From Streptomyces sp. Go-475 (GTDB taxonomy: Bacteria; Actinomycetota; Actinomycetes; Streptomycetales; Streptomycetaceae), in NCBI RefSeq assembly GCF_003330845.1, contig NZ_CP026121.1:2523501-2587500 (forward strand): DNA of 64,000 nucleotides, in the 5' to 3' direction. Made by a program: the position numbers and the translations under genes. Of this stretch, positions 16,546 to 26,459 are shown piece by piece; the first letter of the stretch is position 1; the number at the start of each line of letters is the position of its first letter. The notes under the pieces were generated by a model that was not told the DNA's origin, made no database searches, and worked only from the letters and a program-made list of their open reading frames with translations.

Positions 16546-17514
16546 GTGACCGACGCTTCCACCACGGCAGCCCGCAGGCCCGGTGAGCAGGCGCTCACCA
16601 CACTCGGCCTGAACGCGCCCGCCCTCGACCCCGCCGACGCCTCGCCGCACTCCTTCCCCGGCGGCGGTCGCTGGCGCACCGAGATCCCCTCGTGCGAGGG
16701 CCCCGAGGCACTGGCGGTGGTCCTGAAGGAGGCCTCGCGACTGGACGTGCCGATCCACCGGATCAGCCAGGGCAGCGGCGTGTGGATGCTGACCGACGCC
16801 GAGATCACCGAGATGGTGGAGGCGACGGCCGAACGCGACATCGAGCTCTGCCTGTTCACCGGCCCGCGCGGCACCTGGGACATCGGCGGCTCCACGCGCA
16901 CCGACTCGCGGGGGGCCGGACTGCGCGCCCGGGGCCACGACGCCGTCGCCGGCTGTGTCGAAGACGCCGTCAGAGCCACGGAGTTGGGCGTCAAGTGCCT
17001 CCTCGTCGCCGACGAGGGCGTGCTGTGGACGCTGCACCGCGCCCGCGCGGCCGGCATCATCCCGGCCGACACCACGCTCAAGGTGAGCGCGCTCATCGGC
17101 CCCGTCAACCCGGCGGCGTACGCGGTGTACGAGCGGCTCGGCGCCGACTCGGTGAACGTGCCGAGCGATCTGACGCTCGATCACCTCACCGAGATCCGCC
17201 GGGTGTCCGGCGCTCCCATGGACATGTACATCGAGGCCCCCGACGACCTCGGCGGCTACGTCCGGATGTACGAGGTCGCCGAGCTGATCCGGCGCGGCGC
17301 ACCGCTCTACCTGAAGTTCGGCCTGTCCAAGGCGCCCGGGATCTACCCCTACGGGCACCACATGCGGGAGCTGACCCTCGCCACCGCCAAGGAGCGCGTG
17401 CGGCGCGGCCGGCTCGCCCTGGATCTCCTGGCCCGTCACGGAGCGGACGGCGACATGGCGCCGCTCGGTTCGCGACTGCCCGGCGATCTGCAACGGTTCG
17501 AGACCTCGTCATAA
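16546..17514 (+). CDS. Peptidase-U32-like TIM-barrel protein
   Basis: 322 aa, no signal peptide. Features: [120 protein letters not shown] and [18 protein letters not shown]. Alternating strands and helices suggest a barrel related to U32 collagenase-like proteins, but the four-Cys iron-sulfur region of the tRNA-hydroxylation U32 proteins is absent. The acid-sugar context and the lack of any 2-keto-3-deoxy-acid aldolase or kinase nearby suggest it may act on the dehydratase product; that is inference. It has its own operator copy and lies 140 bp before the ABC transporter genes. Confidence 0.65.
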   Translation: MTDASTTAARRPGEQALTTLGLNAPALDPADASPHSFPGGGRWRTEIPSCEGPEALAVVLKEASRLDVPIHRISQGSGVWMLTDAEITEMVEATAERDIELCLFTGPRGTWDIGGSTRTDSRGAGLRARGHDAVAGCVEDAVRATELGVKCLLVADEGVLWTLHRARAAGIIPADTTLKVSALIGPVNPAAYAVYERLGADSVNVPSDLTLDHLTEIRRVSGAPMDMYIEAPDDLGGYVRMYEVAELIRRGAPLYLKFGLSKAPGIYPYGHHMRELTLATAKERVRRGRLALDLLARHGADGDMAPLGSRLPGDLQRFETSS

Positions 17515-17654
17515 CGTTCCGGCTACTCGCCTTCACAAAAGAAGACACAGCCGACCACAATCCGACACATCTCTTCTCGGTCTTTCCGGCCCGACCCCCC
17601 GGAGCGACTTCGCGCCCCAGACCGAGCCCTGCACACAGATCAAGGATGATGATC

Positions 17655-18767
17655 ATGCGTAACCGCAGAGCCGCCCTCGCCGCCATAGCCGGAGCCGCGT
17701 CCCTCGCCCTCACCCTGTCCGCCTGCGGGCAGGACAGCAAGGGCGGCAGCGAGGAGAGCGGGGACAGCGCCAAGGGCGGCACCATCGGCATCGCGATGCC
17801 GACCAAGTCCTCCGAGCGCTGGATCGCCGACGGCAACAACGTCAAGAAGGACCTGGAGTCCAAGGGCTACAAGACCCAGCTGGTCTACGGCGAGGACGAC
17901 CCGGACCAGCAGGTCTCACAGATCGAGAACCTGATCACCCAGGGTGTGAAGGCGCTGATCGTCGCGGCCATCGACAACAAGTCGATGAACAACGTGCTCC
18001 AGCAGGCCAAGGACGCGAACATCCCGGTCATCTCCTACGACCGCCTGATCCTCGGCACGCCGAACGTCGACTACTACGCCTCCTTCGACAACGAGAAGGT
18101 CGGCGAGCTCCAGGGCACCTACATCGTCGAGAAGCTCGGCCTGAAGGACGGCTCCAAGAAGGGCCCGTTCAACATCGAGCTGTTCGCCGGCTCCAACGAC
18201 GACAACAACACCCGCTACTTCTTCCAGGGCGCGATGAACGTCCTGCAGCCCTACATCGACAAGAAGCAGCTCGTCGTCCGCTCCGGCCAGACCAAGCTCA
18301 ACCAGGTCACGACCCTGCGCTGGGACGGCGGCACCGCCCAGAAGCGCATGGACGACATCCTGACCTCGGCCTACAAGACCGAGCGCGTCGACGCGGTCCT
18401 CTCGCCCTACGACGGCATCTCCATCGGCATCCTCTCGGCGCTGAAGTCCGACGACTACGGCTCCAAGAGCAAGCCGCTGCCGGTCGTCACCGGCCAGGAC
18501 GCCGAGGTCGCCTCGGTGAAGTCGATCATCGCGAACCAGCAGTCGATGACGGTCTACAAGGACACCCGCGAACTCGCGAAGGTGGCCTCCAACATGGTCG
18601 ACGCCCTGCTCAACGACAAGAAGCCCGAGGTCAACGACACCAAGACCTACGACAACGGGGCGAAGGTCGTCCCGGCGTACCTGCTGGAGCCGGTGGCCGT
18701 CGACAAGTCGAACTACCAGAAGACGGTCGTCGACTCCGGCTACATCAAGGAAAGCGACCTGAAGTAA
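17655..18767 (+). CDS. ChvE-type sugar-binding lipoprotein of ABC transporter
   Basis: 370 aa. ATG 17655 is chosen from three close ATGs because AAGGA at 17642 is correctly spaced. The lipoprotein signal [24 protein letters not shown] has lipobox LSAC. The mature part is a type I periplasmic-binding fold: [112 protein letters not shown] and [15 protein letters not shown]. It is close to the Agrobacterium ChvE / XylF group, which binds galactose, arabinose, xylose or fucose. Anchored outside the membrane, it feeds the ATPase and permease that follow. Confidence 0.93.
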   Translation: MRNRRAALAAIAGAASLALTLSACGQDSKGGSEESGDSAKGGTIGIAMPTKSSERWIADGNNVKKDLESKGYKTQLVYGEDDPDQQVSQIENLITQGVKALIVAAIDNKSMNNVLQQAKDANIPVISYDRLILGTPNVDYYASFDNEKVGELQGTYIVEKLGLKDGSKKGPFNIELFAGSNDDNNTRYFFQGAMNVLQPYIDKKQLVVRSGQTKLNQVTTLRWDGGTAQKRMDDILTSAYKTERVDAVLSPYDGISIGILSALKSDDYGSKSKPLPVVTGQDAEVASVKSIIANQQSMTVYKDTRELAKVASNMVDALLNDKKPEVNDTKTYDNGAKVVPAYLLEPVAVDKSNYQKTVVDSGYIKESDLK

Positions 18768-18814
18768 CCGCCGCCAACCGACCGACGATTCACCACTGAT
18801 TGGAAGGCACGACC

Positions 18815-20365
18815 ATGGCGGGACCCGTCCTGGAAATGCGCTCGATCGTCAAGACCTTTCCCGGCGTCAAGGCGCTGTCGAACGTCACGCTGACCGTTCG
18901 GCAAGGCGAGGTCCACGCCATCTGTGGGGAGAACGGCGCCGGCAAGTCGACCCTCATGAAGGTCCTCTCCGGCGTCCACCCGCACGGCACCTACGAGGGA
19001 GACATCCTCTTCGAGGGGGAGGTCTGCCAGTTCAAGGACATCCGGGCCAGCGAAGAGCGCGGCATCGTGATCATCCACCAGGAGCTGGCCCTGGTGCCCT
19101 ACCTCTCCCTCGCGGAGAACATCTTCCTCGGCAACGAGCACGCCACGCGCGGGATCATCAGCTGGACCGAGACCCTGCGCCACGCCAGCGAACTGCTGCG
19201 CCGGGTCGGCCTGTCCGACCACCCGGACACCCGCGTCGCCGACATCGGCGTGGGCAAGCAGCAGCTCGTGGAGATCGCCAAGGCCCTGTCGAAGAAGGTG
19301 AAGCTGCTCATCCTGGATGAGCCGACCGCCGCCCTGAACGACGAGGACAGCGGCAAACTCCTGGATCTGATCCTGGAGTTGAAGAAGCAGGGCATCACCT
19401 CGATCATCATCTCCCACAAGCTCAACGAGATCCGCAAGGTCGCCGACTCGGTGACGATCCTCCGCGACGGCCAGACCATCGAGACCCTCGATGTGAAGGC
19501 CCCGGAGACCACCGAGGACCGGATCATCAGCGGCATGGTGGGCCGCGACCTGGAGAACCGCTTCCCGGAGCGGTCGCCGCACGAGCCCGAGGAGGGCGTC
19601 GCGCCCGCCCTGGAGATCCGCAACTGGACGGTGCACCACCCGATCGACCAGCAGCGCAAGGTGTGCGACGACGTGTCGCTGCACGTGCGGCGGGGGGAGA
19701 TCGTCGGCATCGCCGGGCTGATGGGCGCCGGCCGCACCGAACTCGCCATGAGCGTCTTCGGACGGACGTACGGCCGGTACGCGGGCGGCACGGTCCTCAA
19801 GGACGGCACGGAGATCCGCACCAAGACCGTCCCCGAGGCGGTCAAGCACGGCATCGCCTACGTCACCGAGGACCGCAAGCACTACGGCCTGAACCTCATT
19901 GACACCATCAACCGCAACATCTCGCTGACCGCCCTGGGCAAGGTCGCCAAGCACGGTGTGGTCGACGAGCACGAGGAGCGGCAGGTCGCCGAGAGCTTCC
20001 GCAAGTCCATGAACATCAAGGCGCCGACCGTCTTCGAGCCGGTGGGCAAGCTGTCCGGCGGCAACCAGCAGAAGGTCGTCCTCAGCAAGTGGATCTTCTC
20101 GGGTCCGGACGTGCTGATCCTGGACGAGCCGACGCGCGGTATCGACGTCGGCGCCAAGTACGAGATCTACACGGTCATCGACCAGCTGGCCGCCCAGGGC
20201 AAGGCGGTCGTCTTCATCTCCTCCGAGCTGCCCGAGCTGCTCGGCATGTGCGACCGCATCTACACGATGGCCGCGGGACGGCTGACGGGTGAGTTCTCGA
20301 GGGCCGAGGCCTCCCAGGAATCGCTGATGCGTCAGATGACGAAGGACAAAGAGGTATCCCGATGA
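18815..20365 (+). CDS. Sugar ABC transporter, duplicated ATP-binding protein (GguA/XylG-like)
   Basis: 516 aa with two tandem nucleotide-binding domains. Domain 1: Walker [10 protein letters not shown], signature-region [18 protein letters not shown], Walker [12 protein letters not shown]. Domain 2: degenerate Walker [11 protein letters not shown], signature [14 protein letters not shown], Walker [17 protein letters not shown]. That asymmetry is normal for CUT2-family monosaccharide importers. ATG 18815 follows GGAAGG. Its stop overlaps the permease start (ATGA), so they are co-translated. It acts on the inner face of the membrane and powers uptake of the sugar delivered by the preceding lipoprotein. 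Confidence 0.95.
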   Translation: MAGPVLEMRSIVKTFPGVKALSNVTLTVRQGEVHAICGENGAGKSTLMKVLSGVHPHGTYEGDILFEGEVCQFKDIRASEERGIVIIHQELALVPYLSLAENIFLGNEHATRGIISWTETLRHASELLRRVGLSDHPDTRVADIGVGKQQLVEIAKALSKKVKLLILDEPTAALNDEDSGKLLDLILELKKQGITSIIISHKLNEIRKVADSVTILRDGQTIETLDVKAPETTEDRIISGMVGRDLENRFPERSPHEPEEGVAPALEIRNWTVHHPIDQQRKVCDDVSLHVRRGEIVGIAGLMGAGRTELAMSVFGRTYGRYAGGTVLKDGTEIRTKTVPEAVKHGIAYVTEDRKHYGLNLIDTINRNISLTALGKVAKHGVVDEHEERQVAESFRKSMNIKAPTVFEPVGKLSGGNQQKVVLSKWIFSGPDVLILDEPTRGIDVGAKYEIYTVIDQLAAQGKAVVFISSELPELLGMCDRIYTMAAGRLTGEFSRAEASQESLMRQMTKDKEVSR

Positions 20366-21606
20366 GCACGGACGTGACCGCCAAGACGCCGGCCCCCGCG
20401 CCGCCCGGCAAGGGAGGGGCGGCCACCGGCGACGGACTGTTGCAGCTGGTGCTGGACGGCTTGCGCCGCAACATGCGGCAGTACGGCATGCTGATCGCGC
20501 TGGGCCTGATCGTGGTCCTGTTCGCCGTGTGGACCGACGGCGACCTGCTGCTGCCGCGCAACGTCTCCAACCTGGTGCTGCAGAACAGCTACATCCTGAT
20601 CCTCGCGATCGGCATGATGCTGGTCATCATCGCGGGCCACATCGACCTGTCGGTCGGCTCGCTGACGGCGTTCGTCGGCTCGATGGCCGCCGTGTTCATG
20701 GTCAAACAAGACATGCCCTGGCCCCTCGCCGTGGTGCTGTGCCTGGCCGTGGGCGCGGCCGCGGGTGCCATCCAGGGGTTCTTCATCGCCTACGGCGGCA
20801 TACCGTCGTTCATCGTGACCCTGGCGGGCATGCTGATCTTCCGCGGTCTGACGGAGATCTTCCTGGAGGGCCAGACCCTCGGCCCGTTCCCGGAGGGGCT
20901 GCAGAAGGTCGCCAACGGCTTCCTGCCGGAGGTCGGACCGGAGACCAACTACCACAACCTCACCCTGCTGCTGGGCTTCGCGATGATCGCCTTCGTGATC
21001 TTCCAGGAGGTCCGTGACCGCAAGCGGCAGCAGGAGTTCAACCTGGACGTCCCGCCCACCAAGCTGTTCCTGCTGAAGCTGGTCGCGATCGGCGCCGCCG
21101 TGCTGACGCTGACCATGCTGCTGGCCAGCTACAAGGGCGCCCCGATCGTGCTGCTCATCCTGGGCGTGCTGCTCGTCGGCTTCGGCTACGTGATGCGCAA
21201 CGCGATCATCGGCCGCCACATCTACGCGATCGGCGGCAACCTCCCGGCGGCCAAGCTGTCGGGCGTGAAGGACAAGAAGGTCACCTTCCTGGTCTTCCTG
21301 AACATGGGCATGCTCGCGGCCCTGGCGGGTCTGGTCTTCGCCGCCCGCTTCAACGCGGCCTCTCCCAAGGCCGGCCTCAACTTCGAGCTGGAGGCGATCG
21401 CGGCCTCGTTCATCGGCGGCGCGTCGATGAGCGGCGGTGTCGGCACCGTCCTCGGCGCGATCATCGGTGGCCTGGTCCTGGGCGTGCTGAACAACGGTAT
21501 GAACCTCGTCGGCATCGGCACCGACTGGCAGCAGGTCATCAAGGGCCTGGTGCTGCTGGCGGCGGTCGGGTTCGACGTGTGGAACAAGCGCAAGGTCGGT
21601 TCGTAA
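20362..21606 (+). CDS. Sugar ABC transporter permease (GguB/XylH-like)
   Basis: 414 aa, about ten membrane helices, full length for CUT2 permeases. Seen: [45 protein letters not shown] (family IDLSVG motif), [20 protein letters not shown], the late [39 protein letters not shown] and [20 protein letters not shown]. It has an ATGA overlap with the ATPase gene. It ends at a strong hairpin, so the three transporter genes form one unit, possibly read through from the U32-like gene. Confidence 0.95.
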   Translation: MSTDVTAKTPAPAPPGKGGAATGDGLLQLVLDGLRRNMRQYGMLIALGLIVVLFAVWTDGDLLLPRNVSNLVLQNSYILILAIGMMLVIIAGHIDLSVGSLTAFVGSMAAVFMVKQDMPWPLAVVLCLAVGAAAGAIQGFFIAYGGIPSFIVTLAGMLIFRGLTEIFLEGQTLGPFPEGLQKVANGFLPEVGPETNYHNLTLLLGFAMIAFVIFQEVRDRKRQQEFNLDVPPTKLFLLKLVAIGAAVLTLTMLLASYKGAPIVLLILGVLLVGFGYVMRNAIIGRHIYAIGGNLPAAKLSGVKDKKVTFLVFLNMGMLAALAGLVFAARFNAASPKAGLNFELEAIAASFIGGASMSGGVGTVLGAIIGGLVLGVLNNGMNLVGIGTDWQQVIKGLVLLAAVGFDVWNKRKVGS

Positions 21607-21612
21607 ATCGGA

Positions 21613-21640
21613 CCGGGCCCCGCCGGAAGGCGGGGCCCGG
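21613..21640. terminator. Hairpin terminator after ABC transporter
   Basis: A perfect 12-bp stem, CCGGGCCCCGCC with loop GGAA, followed by CTCTTT. A strong factor-independent-type stop. Confidence 0.85.
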
Positions 21641-21678
21641 CTCTTTCCCAGCAGTTTCCCAATGAGGTGGAGCCGCAC

Positions 21679-22827
21679 ATGGAACTGAACAGACGCACGG
21701 TCATCGCGGGAGCAGCGGCGGCGGGCATGGCCGCCACCACGCTCGGCGGCACGGCGCACGCCACGGGAGGCAGGAAGCCGGTGAAGACGCTCTTCGGCAA
21801 GCTCGCCGACGGCACCAAGATCTACAGCTGGTCGCTGGAGAACGGCGGCACCCGCCTGAAGGTCCTCTCCTACGGCGGCATCGTCCAGTCCCTGGAGATC
21901 CCCGACCGCCGCGGCCGCTACGCCAACGTCTCCGCGGGCTTCGACAACATCGAGGACTACGTCGCCAAGAGCCCGTACTTCGGCGCCCTGATCGGCCGGT
22001 ACGGCAACCGCATAGGCAAGGGCAAGTTCACGCTGGACGGCAAGGCCTACCAGCTGTCCGTCAACGACGGCGAGCAGAGCCTGCACGGCGGCGCCAAGGG
22101 CTTCGACAAGCGCGTCTGGGACATCGAGCCGTTCGTGAAGGGCTCCGATGTCGGCCTGTACCTGTACTACACCAGCGTCGACGGGGAGATGGGCTACCCC
22201 GGCACCCTCAAGACGAAGGTCACGTACACCCTCACCAAGCACGGCGACTGGCGCATCGACTACGAGGCCACCACCGACAAGGCCACCGTCGTCAACCTCA
22301 CCAGCCACGTCTACTGGAACCTGGCCGGCGAGGGCAGCGGCACCATCGAGGACCACGAGCTGCACATCGCCGCCTCCCGCTACACGCCCACCGACTCGGG
22401 CCTGATCCCCACGGGCGAGCTGGCCAAGGTCGCGGGCACCCCCTTCGACTTCCGCAAGGCCAAGCCGATCGGCCGGGACATCCGCGTCTCCCACCCGCAG
22501 CTGGTCACCGCCAAGGGCTTCGACCACAACTGGGTCCTCGACAAGGGCATCACCGCCCGGCCCGAGCACGTCGCCACCCTGCGCGACCCCGCCTCCGGCC
22601 GCACGATGAAGATCGCCACGAACGAGCCGGGCCTGCAGTTCTACTCCGGCAACTTCCTCGACGGCACGCTCACCGGCCCGTCCGACCGCATCTACCGGCA
22701 GGGCGACGCGCTGTGCCTGGAGACGCAGCACTTCCCGGACTCGCCGAACAAGCCGTCGTTCCCGTCGACGGTGCTGCGCCCCGGCCAGACGTACCGCACG
22801 ACGACGATCCACTCGTTCGGCTGCTGA
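21679..22827 (+). CDS. Secreted aldose 1-epimerase (mutarotase)
   Basis: 382 aa from ATG 21679 (GGAG ahead). A twin-arginine signal, MELNRRTVIAGAAAAGMAA, points to Tat export, unusual since most mutarotases are cytosolic. Galactose mutarotase motifs: GGIVQSLEIPDRRG, LIGRYGNRIGKGKF, LHGGAKGFDKRVW and NLTSHVYWNLAG (two His of the active site), LQFYSGNF, and CLETQHFPDSPN carrying the catalytic Glu. It interconverts alpha and beta sugar anomers, probably outside the cell so that the ChvE-type lipoprotein gets the preferred form. It lies 72 bp after the transporter with a terminator between, so it may have its own weak promoter. Confidence 0.92.
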   Translation: MELNRRTVIAGAAAAGMAATTLGGTAHATGGRKPVKTLFGKLADGTKIYSWSLENGGTRLKVLSYGGIVQSLEIPDRRGRYANVSAGFDNIEDYVAKSPYFGALIGRYGNRIGKGKFTLDGKAYQLSVNDGEQSLHGGAKGFDKRVWDIEPFVKGSDVGLYLYYTSVDGEMGYPGTLKTKVTYTLTKHGDWRIDYEATTDKATVVNLTSHVYWNLAGEGSGTIEDHELHIAASRYTPTDSGLIPTGELAKVAGTPFDFRKAKPIGRDIRVSHPQLVTAKGFDHNWVLDKGITARPEHVATLRDPASGRTMKIATNEPGLQFYSGNFLDGTLTGPSDRIYRQGDALCLETQHFPDSPNKPSFPSTVLRPGQTYRTTTIHSFGC

Positions 22828-22916
22828 CGCCGGCCAGTGACAACCCTTCACAGGTGACACACGTCTCCTGACCGGTTTCCCGACGGTTGAACGGTGTCAC
22901 TGTGGCCTCCGTATCC

Positions 22917-22952
22917 AAGGGCGGCCCGCGCTCCCCCGCGCGGGCCGCCCTT
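22917..22952. terminator. Hairpin terminator
   Basis: A perfect 15-bp stem (AAGGGCGGCCCGCGC and complement), loop TCCCCC, between the mutarotase and aminotransferase genes, which run in the same direction. Confidence 0.8.
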
Positions 22953-23002
22953 GAACGTCGGGTCCGGCCGTCCCCAACGGACCCGCCTCATACGGAGGTT
23001 CC

Positions 23003-24932
23003 ATGGCCGACAACGTCACGTCGCTGTTCCGCAGTACCGCGGCCCACAGCCCGTCGATGGCGGCTCTGACACGCGAGGGCGGCGAGGGAGCCGGCCCCGT
23101 GGACTTCTGTATTCCCTGCAACCCGTACTTCCCCACCCCGGCCATGTTCGACGACATGGCGGGCAGGCTGCGCGACATCATCACGTACTACCCGAGCAGC
23201 GCCGACACCATCACGGCCGAGCTGTGCAGCCTGCTCCAGCTCCCGCCGCAGTGCGTGGCCATGGGCAACGGCTCCACCGAGCTCATCACCTGGATCGACC
23301 ACCTGCTCGTCCGCGAGTCCCTCGCCGTCCCCGTCCCCACCTTCGGCCGCTGGACCGACCAGCCGATGGAGACCGGCAAGCGGGTCGACATGTTCCCGCT
23401 CCAGGAGTCCAGCGGCTTCGCCCTCGACCTCGCGCAGTACGCCGAGTTCATCCGCGCCAGAGGGACGCGGGTGGCGGTGATCTGCAACCCGAACAACCCC
23501 GACGGCGGCTTCCTGCACAAGCACGCCATCGTGCAGTTCATGGACGCCATGGCCGACCTGGACCTCGTCGTCATCGACGAGTCGTTCCTGGAGTTCGCGG
23601 ACGCCGAGGCCGAGCCGTCCGTCGTCCAGGAGGCGATGCTGCGGCCCAACGTCATCGTCCTGCGCAGCCTCGGCAAGAACTTCGGCCTGCACGGCATCCG
23701 CTTCGGCTACCTCGTCGCCAACCCGGCCCTCGCCGGCCGCGTGCGCTCGATGCTCCCGAAGTGGAACCTCAACTCCTTCGCCGAACACGTCGTCTTCATG
23801 CTCAAGGAGCACGGCGCCGAGTACGCGCAGAGCCTCCAGCAGGTGCGCCGCGACCGCCTCGACATGGCCTCGCAGCTCTCCGCGCTGCCCGGGCTGACGG
23901 TCTACCCGTCGCAGGGCAACTTCCTCTTCGTGCGCCTCCCCGTGGGCGCCGAGGGCACCGTGGTGCGGGACCGGATGCTCACCGAGCACCGGATCCTGGT
24001 CCGCGAGTGCGGCAACAAGATCGGTTCGTCCAGCCGCTTCCTGCGGCTCGTGGTGCGCCCCCAGGTGGACGTGCGTCGCCTGGTGTCCGGCCTGGAACAG
24101 GTGCTCTACGGGACGTCCAGGAGGGGAGCCGCCGTACCCGAGCTGGGCAACGGGACCAGCTACAGCTCGGGTACGGCGGCAGTGGACCGGCTGGTGAGCG
24201 AGACGAACGGGTCGGGAATGCGGGGGCTTGCGGCGCAGGCCATGGGGGCGGGGGCCGCCGCCGGGGGGCCGGGGCCCGCCGCGGCTCCGGCCGCCGCGAG
24301 TACGGGCCTCGGCGGCCCGGGCCTCGCCCCCGCGCCGGCGGCAGCGACCACCGGCGGCCCTGGGCGGCCCTCGCGCCTGCGGCCGCGGGTATGGGTGCGG
24401 GCCCTGGGCTGGCCCGGCGCCGGCGGCTGCGGGTATGGGCGCGGGCCCTGGCTCGCCCCGCGCCTGCGCCCGGGGGCATGGGTGCGGGCCCGGGGCTCGC
24501 CCCGCCTGCGCCCGCCCCTGCGGCCCCGCCCCGGCCGCCGGCATCGGCATGCCGCTCCCCGCCGCCGCGTCCGCCGTTCCGGCGGGTGCGGGCGGTGGGA
24601 TGCCGATGCCGGCCGCGGCGCAGTTGCCGCAGTCGCAGCCGATGCCTCAGCCGCAGATGCCTCAGCCGCAGGTGCCCCGGCAGGTGCCGCAGCCGGCGGC
24701 TCCCCAGCCGATGGCCGCGCCCGCACCGCCCCTGGCCCCCGTGGCCCAGGCCCCGGCGCCGGTCCCTGCTCCGGCGCCGGCCCCCGCGCCGTTCACCGGG
24801 CCGACGCCGCCCGGTGTTCCGGCGCGGGGTGGTCTGACGGCCGCGCAGGTGCGGGGGACCAACGGGCTGTCACCGGCCCCGGCCACGGGGTGGCCCGCCG
24901 CGCAGAGCTGGCCCAACGCGGCGACCGGGTGA
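23003..24932 (+). CDS. PLP-dependent class I/II aminotransferase (HisC/CobD-like) with frame-disrupted Pro/Ala-rich tail
   Basis: GGAGG precedes ATG 23003. Residues 1-375 form a complete fold-type I enzyme: FCIPCNPYFPTPAMFDDM, YYPSSADTITAELCSLL, GNGSTELI, VAVICNPNNPDGGF, LVVIDESFLEFAD, Lys-225 in SLGKNFGLHGIRFGYL (PLP Schiff base), and RECGNKIGSSSRFLRLVVR. It resembles histidinol-phosphate aminotransferase and CobD. After about residue 400 a Gly/Ala/Pro tail begins. The original frame would run on to 25063 with Arg-rich nonsense, whereas sensible tail sequence ending PARGGLTAAQVRGTNGLSP...WPNAATG and stopping at 24932 is in another frame. The tail switches frame several times inside the 24371-24560 repeats, so either the DNA has indels or the sequence has errors. 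Confidence 0.75.
24371..24560 (+). repeat. Tandem 43-44-bp repeats in the aminotransferase tail with alternating reading frame
   Basis: Units centred on ATG at 24391, 24435 and 24478 share GG-T/C-ATGGG-T/C-GCGGGCCC and, in the right frame, each reads APAAAGMGAGPG. Spacings are 44 and 43 bp rather than 45, so each unit is in a different frame from the one before. A related degenerate unit follows at about 24535-24560. Confidence 0.65.
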
Positions 24933-24990
24933 CAGCGCCTTCTCGCCGCAGCGGTTTCTGTGGGTGGGGCGGGCGCGGGGGGTGTCGTGG

Positions 24991-25018
24991 TGGTTCACGC
25001 AGTTCCCCGCGCCCCTGG
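24991..25018. repeat. Short dispersed repeat, copy 1 (GCAGTTCCCCGCGC type)
   Basis: TGGTTCACGCAGTTCCCCGC followed by GCCCCTGG, just after the GH43-ricin stop. A second copy is at 38529-38555, also just after a GH43 gene stop. From memory this sequence is a very common intergenic repeat in Streptomyces. Confidence 0.6.
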
Positions 25019-25022
25019 TCTG

Positions 25023-26459
25023 CTATATCGCCGTCAGTTTCCATTGCTGGCAGGCGTTGTTGAGCCACGCCCACTGGCGTACGTCCGCGCTGTCCGCCGT
25101 CGAGCAGTCGGCGACGTCGGCCACCTTGCCCGTGGCCTTGTTGACGATGCGGACATAGCCACCGTCGGTCGCCACGAACTGGAACCGCTGGCAGGTGTTG
25201 TTCAGCCAGGCCCACTGACGCAGATCGGCACCGTCGGCGGCCGAGCAGTCGGCGGTGTCGAGGACCTTGCCGGTGGCGACGTTGACCAGGCGGTGGGTGT
25301 CGTCGCCGAGGTCCTCCAGGCGCCAGCGCTGGTTGGTGTTGCCGTTGCAGGTGTACTGCGCGACGTTGGCCCCGTCGGCCGATGAACCATCCGCCACGTC
25401 AAGGCACTTGCCGCTGTTGCGGTTGGTGACGGTGTAGGTCGTCGAGGCGGCGGCCGGCTCTCCGGAAGGTCCGGGGAGGGAGGCTCCCAGCCGCACGGGA
25501 GTGCCGAAGTTCGGCGTGCCGTCGGAGTTCCAGGTGAACTTCTGGGCGCGGGTCGTACGGCCGTTGTCGCAGCCCTCGCTCGCGCTGTCGTTGGCGTGGT
25601 AGACGATCCAGTTCTCCCGGCCGTCCGGTGAGGTGAAGAAGCCGTTGTGGCCGGGCCCGTACACCCCGTTGGCGTCGCTGCGCTGGAAGACGGGCGTGGA
25701 CTTCTTCGTCCAGGAGGAGGCGGAGAGCGGGTTGGAACCGGTCAGTTCCAGTTGGCCCAGCTTGTAGTCGGGCGTCCAGCAGCCGCTCGCCGAGTAGATG
25801 AGGAACGTGCGGCCGTTGCGCTGGAGTACCTCCGCGCCTTCGTTGACCGTGCCGCCCTGGCGTTCCCAGGCGTACGTCGGTGTCGAGATCGTCGAGTAGG
25901 CGCCGCTGACGGTGTACGGGTTGGACATCGGGGCGATGACGAGGTTCTGCGTCCCGCCCGTGACGGCGCTGCCCAGCATGTACAGCCGGCCGTTCACGTT
26001 CAGCACGCTCGGGTCCAGCATCCACACGTTGCTGAGCTGTCCCTTGTAGGTGTACGGCCCCATGGGGTCGGCGCCGGCGCTCTCCAGCACGTGGCTGCGC
26101 TGCGTCGGGTTGTAGTCGGACACGTTCTGCCCGGCCACGTAGTACAGGTACCAGCGGCCGTTGAGGAAGTGCAGCTCGGGCGCCCAGATGTTGCAGCAGC
26201 GGGAGGCGGCGTCGCCCTTCCAGACCTGCACGCTGGGCGCGGTGGCGAGCCCGGCCAGGGTGGCGGACTTGCGGATGGTGATGACGTCGGTCCAACTCGT
26301 CGTCACCAGGTAGTAGTTGCCGTCGTGGTACGAGATCCAGGGGTCGGCGCCCTTGACGGACTTGACCGGGTTCGTGAAGGAGGCGGCGCTCGCGGAGGGC
26401 TGGCCGAGCCCGACCGCGAGCAGCAGGACCGCCAGCAGGGTCAGTAGGCGACGGGCCAT
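25023..26459 (-). CDS. Secreted GH43 arabinan-active hydrolase with C-terminal ricin-type (CBM13) domain
   Basis: 478 aa. ATG 26459 opens the signal peptide MARRLLTLLAVLLLAVGL, cut near SASAAS. The GH43 five-blade domain (about 30-345) shows the general-base Asp in KGADPWISY, the second Asp in MLDPSVLNVNG, and the acid Glu in NEGAEVLQRNG. A beta-trefoil (about 350-478) follows, with three repeats each holding LD/ADVAD-SSADGA-type and Q-x-W/F motifs (NQRW, CQRF, CQQW). It is probably an exo-acting alpha-L-arabinofuranosidase or arabinanase held to polysaccharide by the trefoil. Its start lies 19 bp inside the end of the upstream GH43 gene, so the pair is one transcript. Confidence 0.9.
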   Translation of the reverse strand: MARRLLTLLAVLLLAVGLGQPSASAASFTNPVKSVKGADPWISYHDGNYYLVTTSWTDVITIRKSATLAGLATAPSVQVWKGDAASRCCNIWAPELHFLNGRWYLYYVAGQNVSDYNPTQRSHVLESAGADPMGPYTYKGQLSNVWMLDPSVLNVNGRLYMLGSAVTGGTQNLVIAPMSNPYTVSGAYSTISTPTYAWERQGGTVNEGAEVLQRNGRTFLIYSASGCWTPDYKLGQLELTGSNPLSASSWTKKSTPVFQRSDANGVYGPGHNGFFTSPDGRENWIVYHANDSASEGCDNGRTTRAQKFTWNSDGTPNFGTPVRLGASLPGPSGEPAAASTTYTVTNRNSGKCLDVADGSSADGANVAQYTCNGNTNQRWRLEDLGDDTHRLVNVATGKVLDTADCSAADGADLRQWAWLNNTCQRFQFVATDGGYVRIVNKATGKVADVADCSTADSADVRQWAWLNNACQQWKLTAI

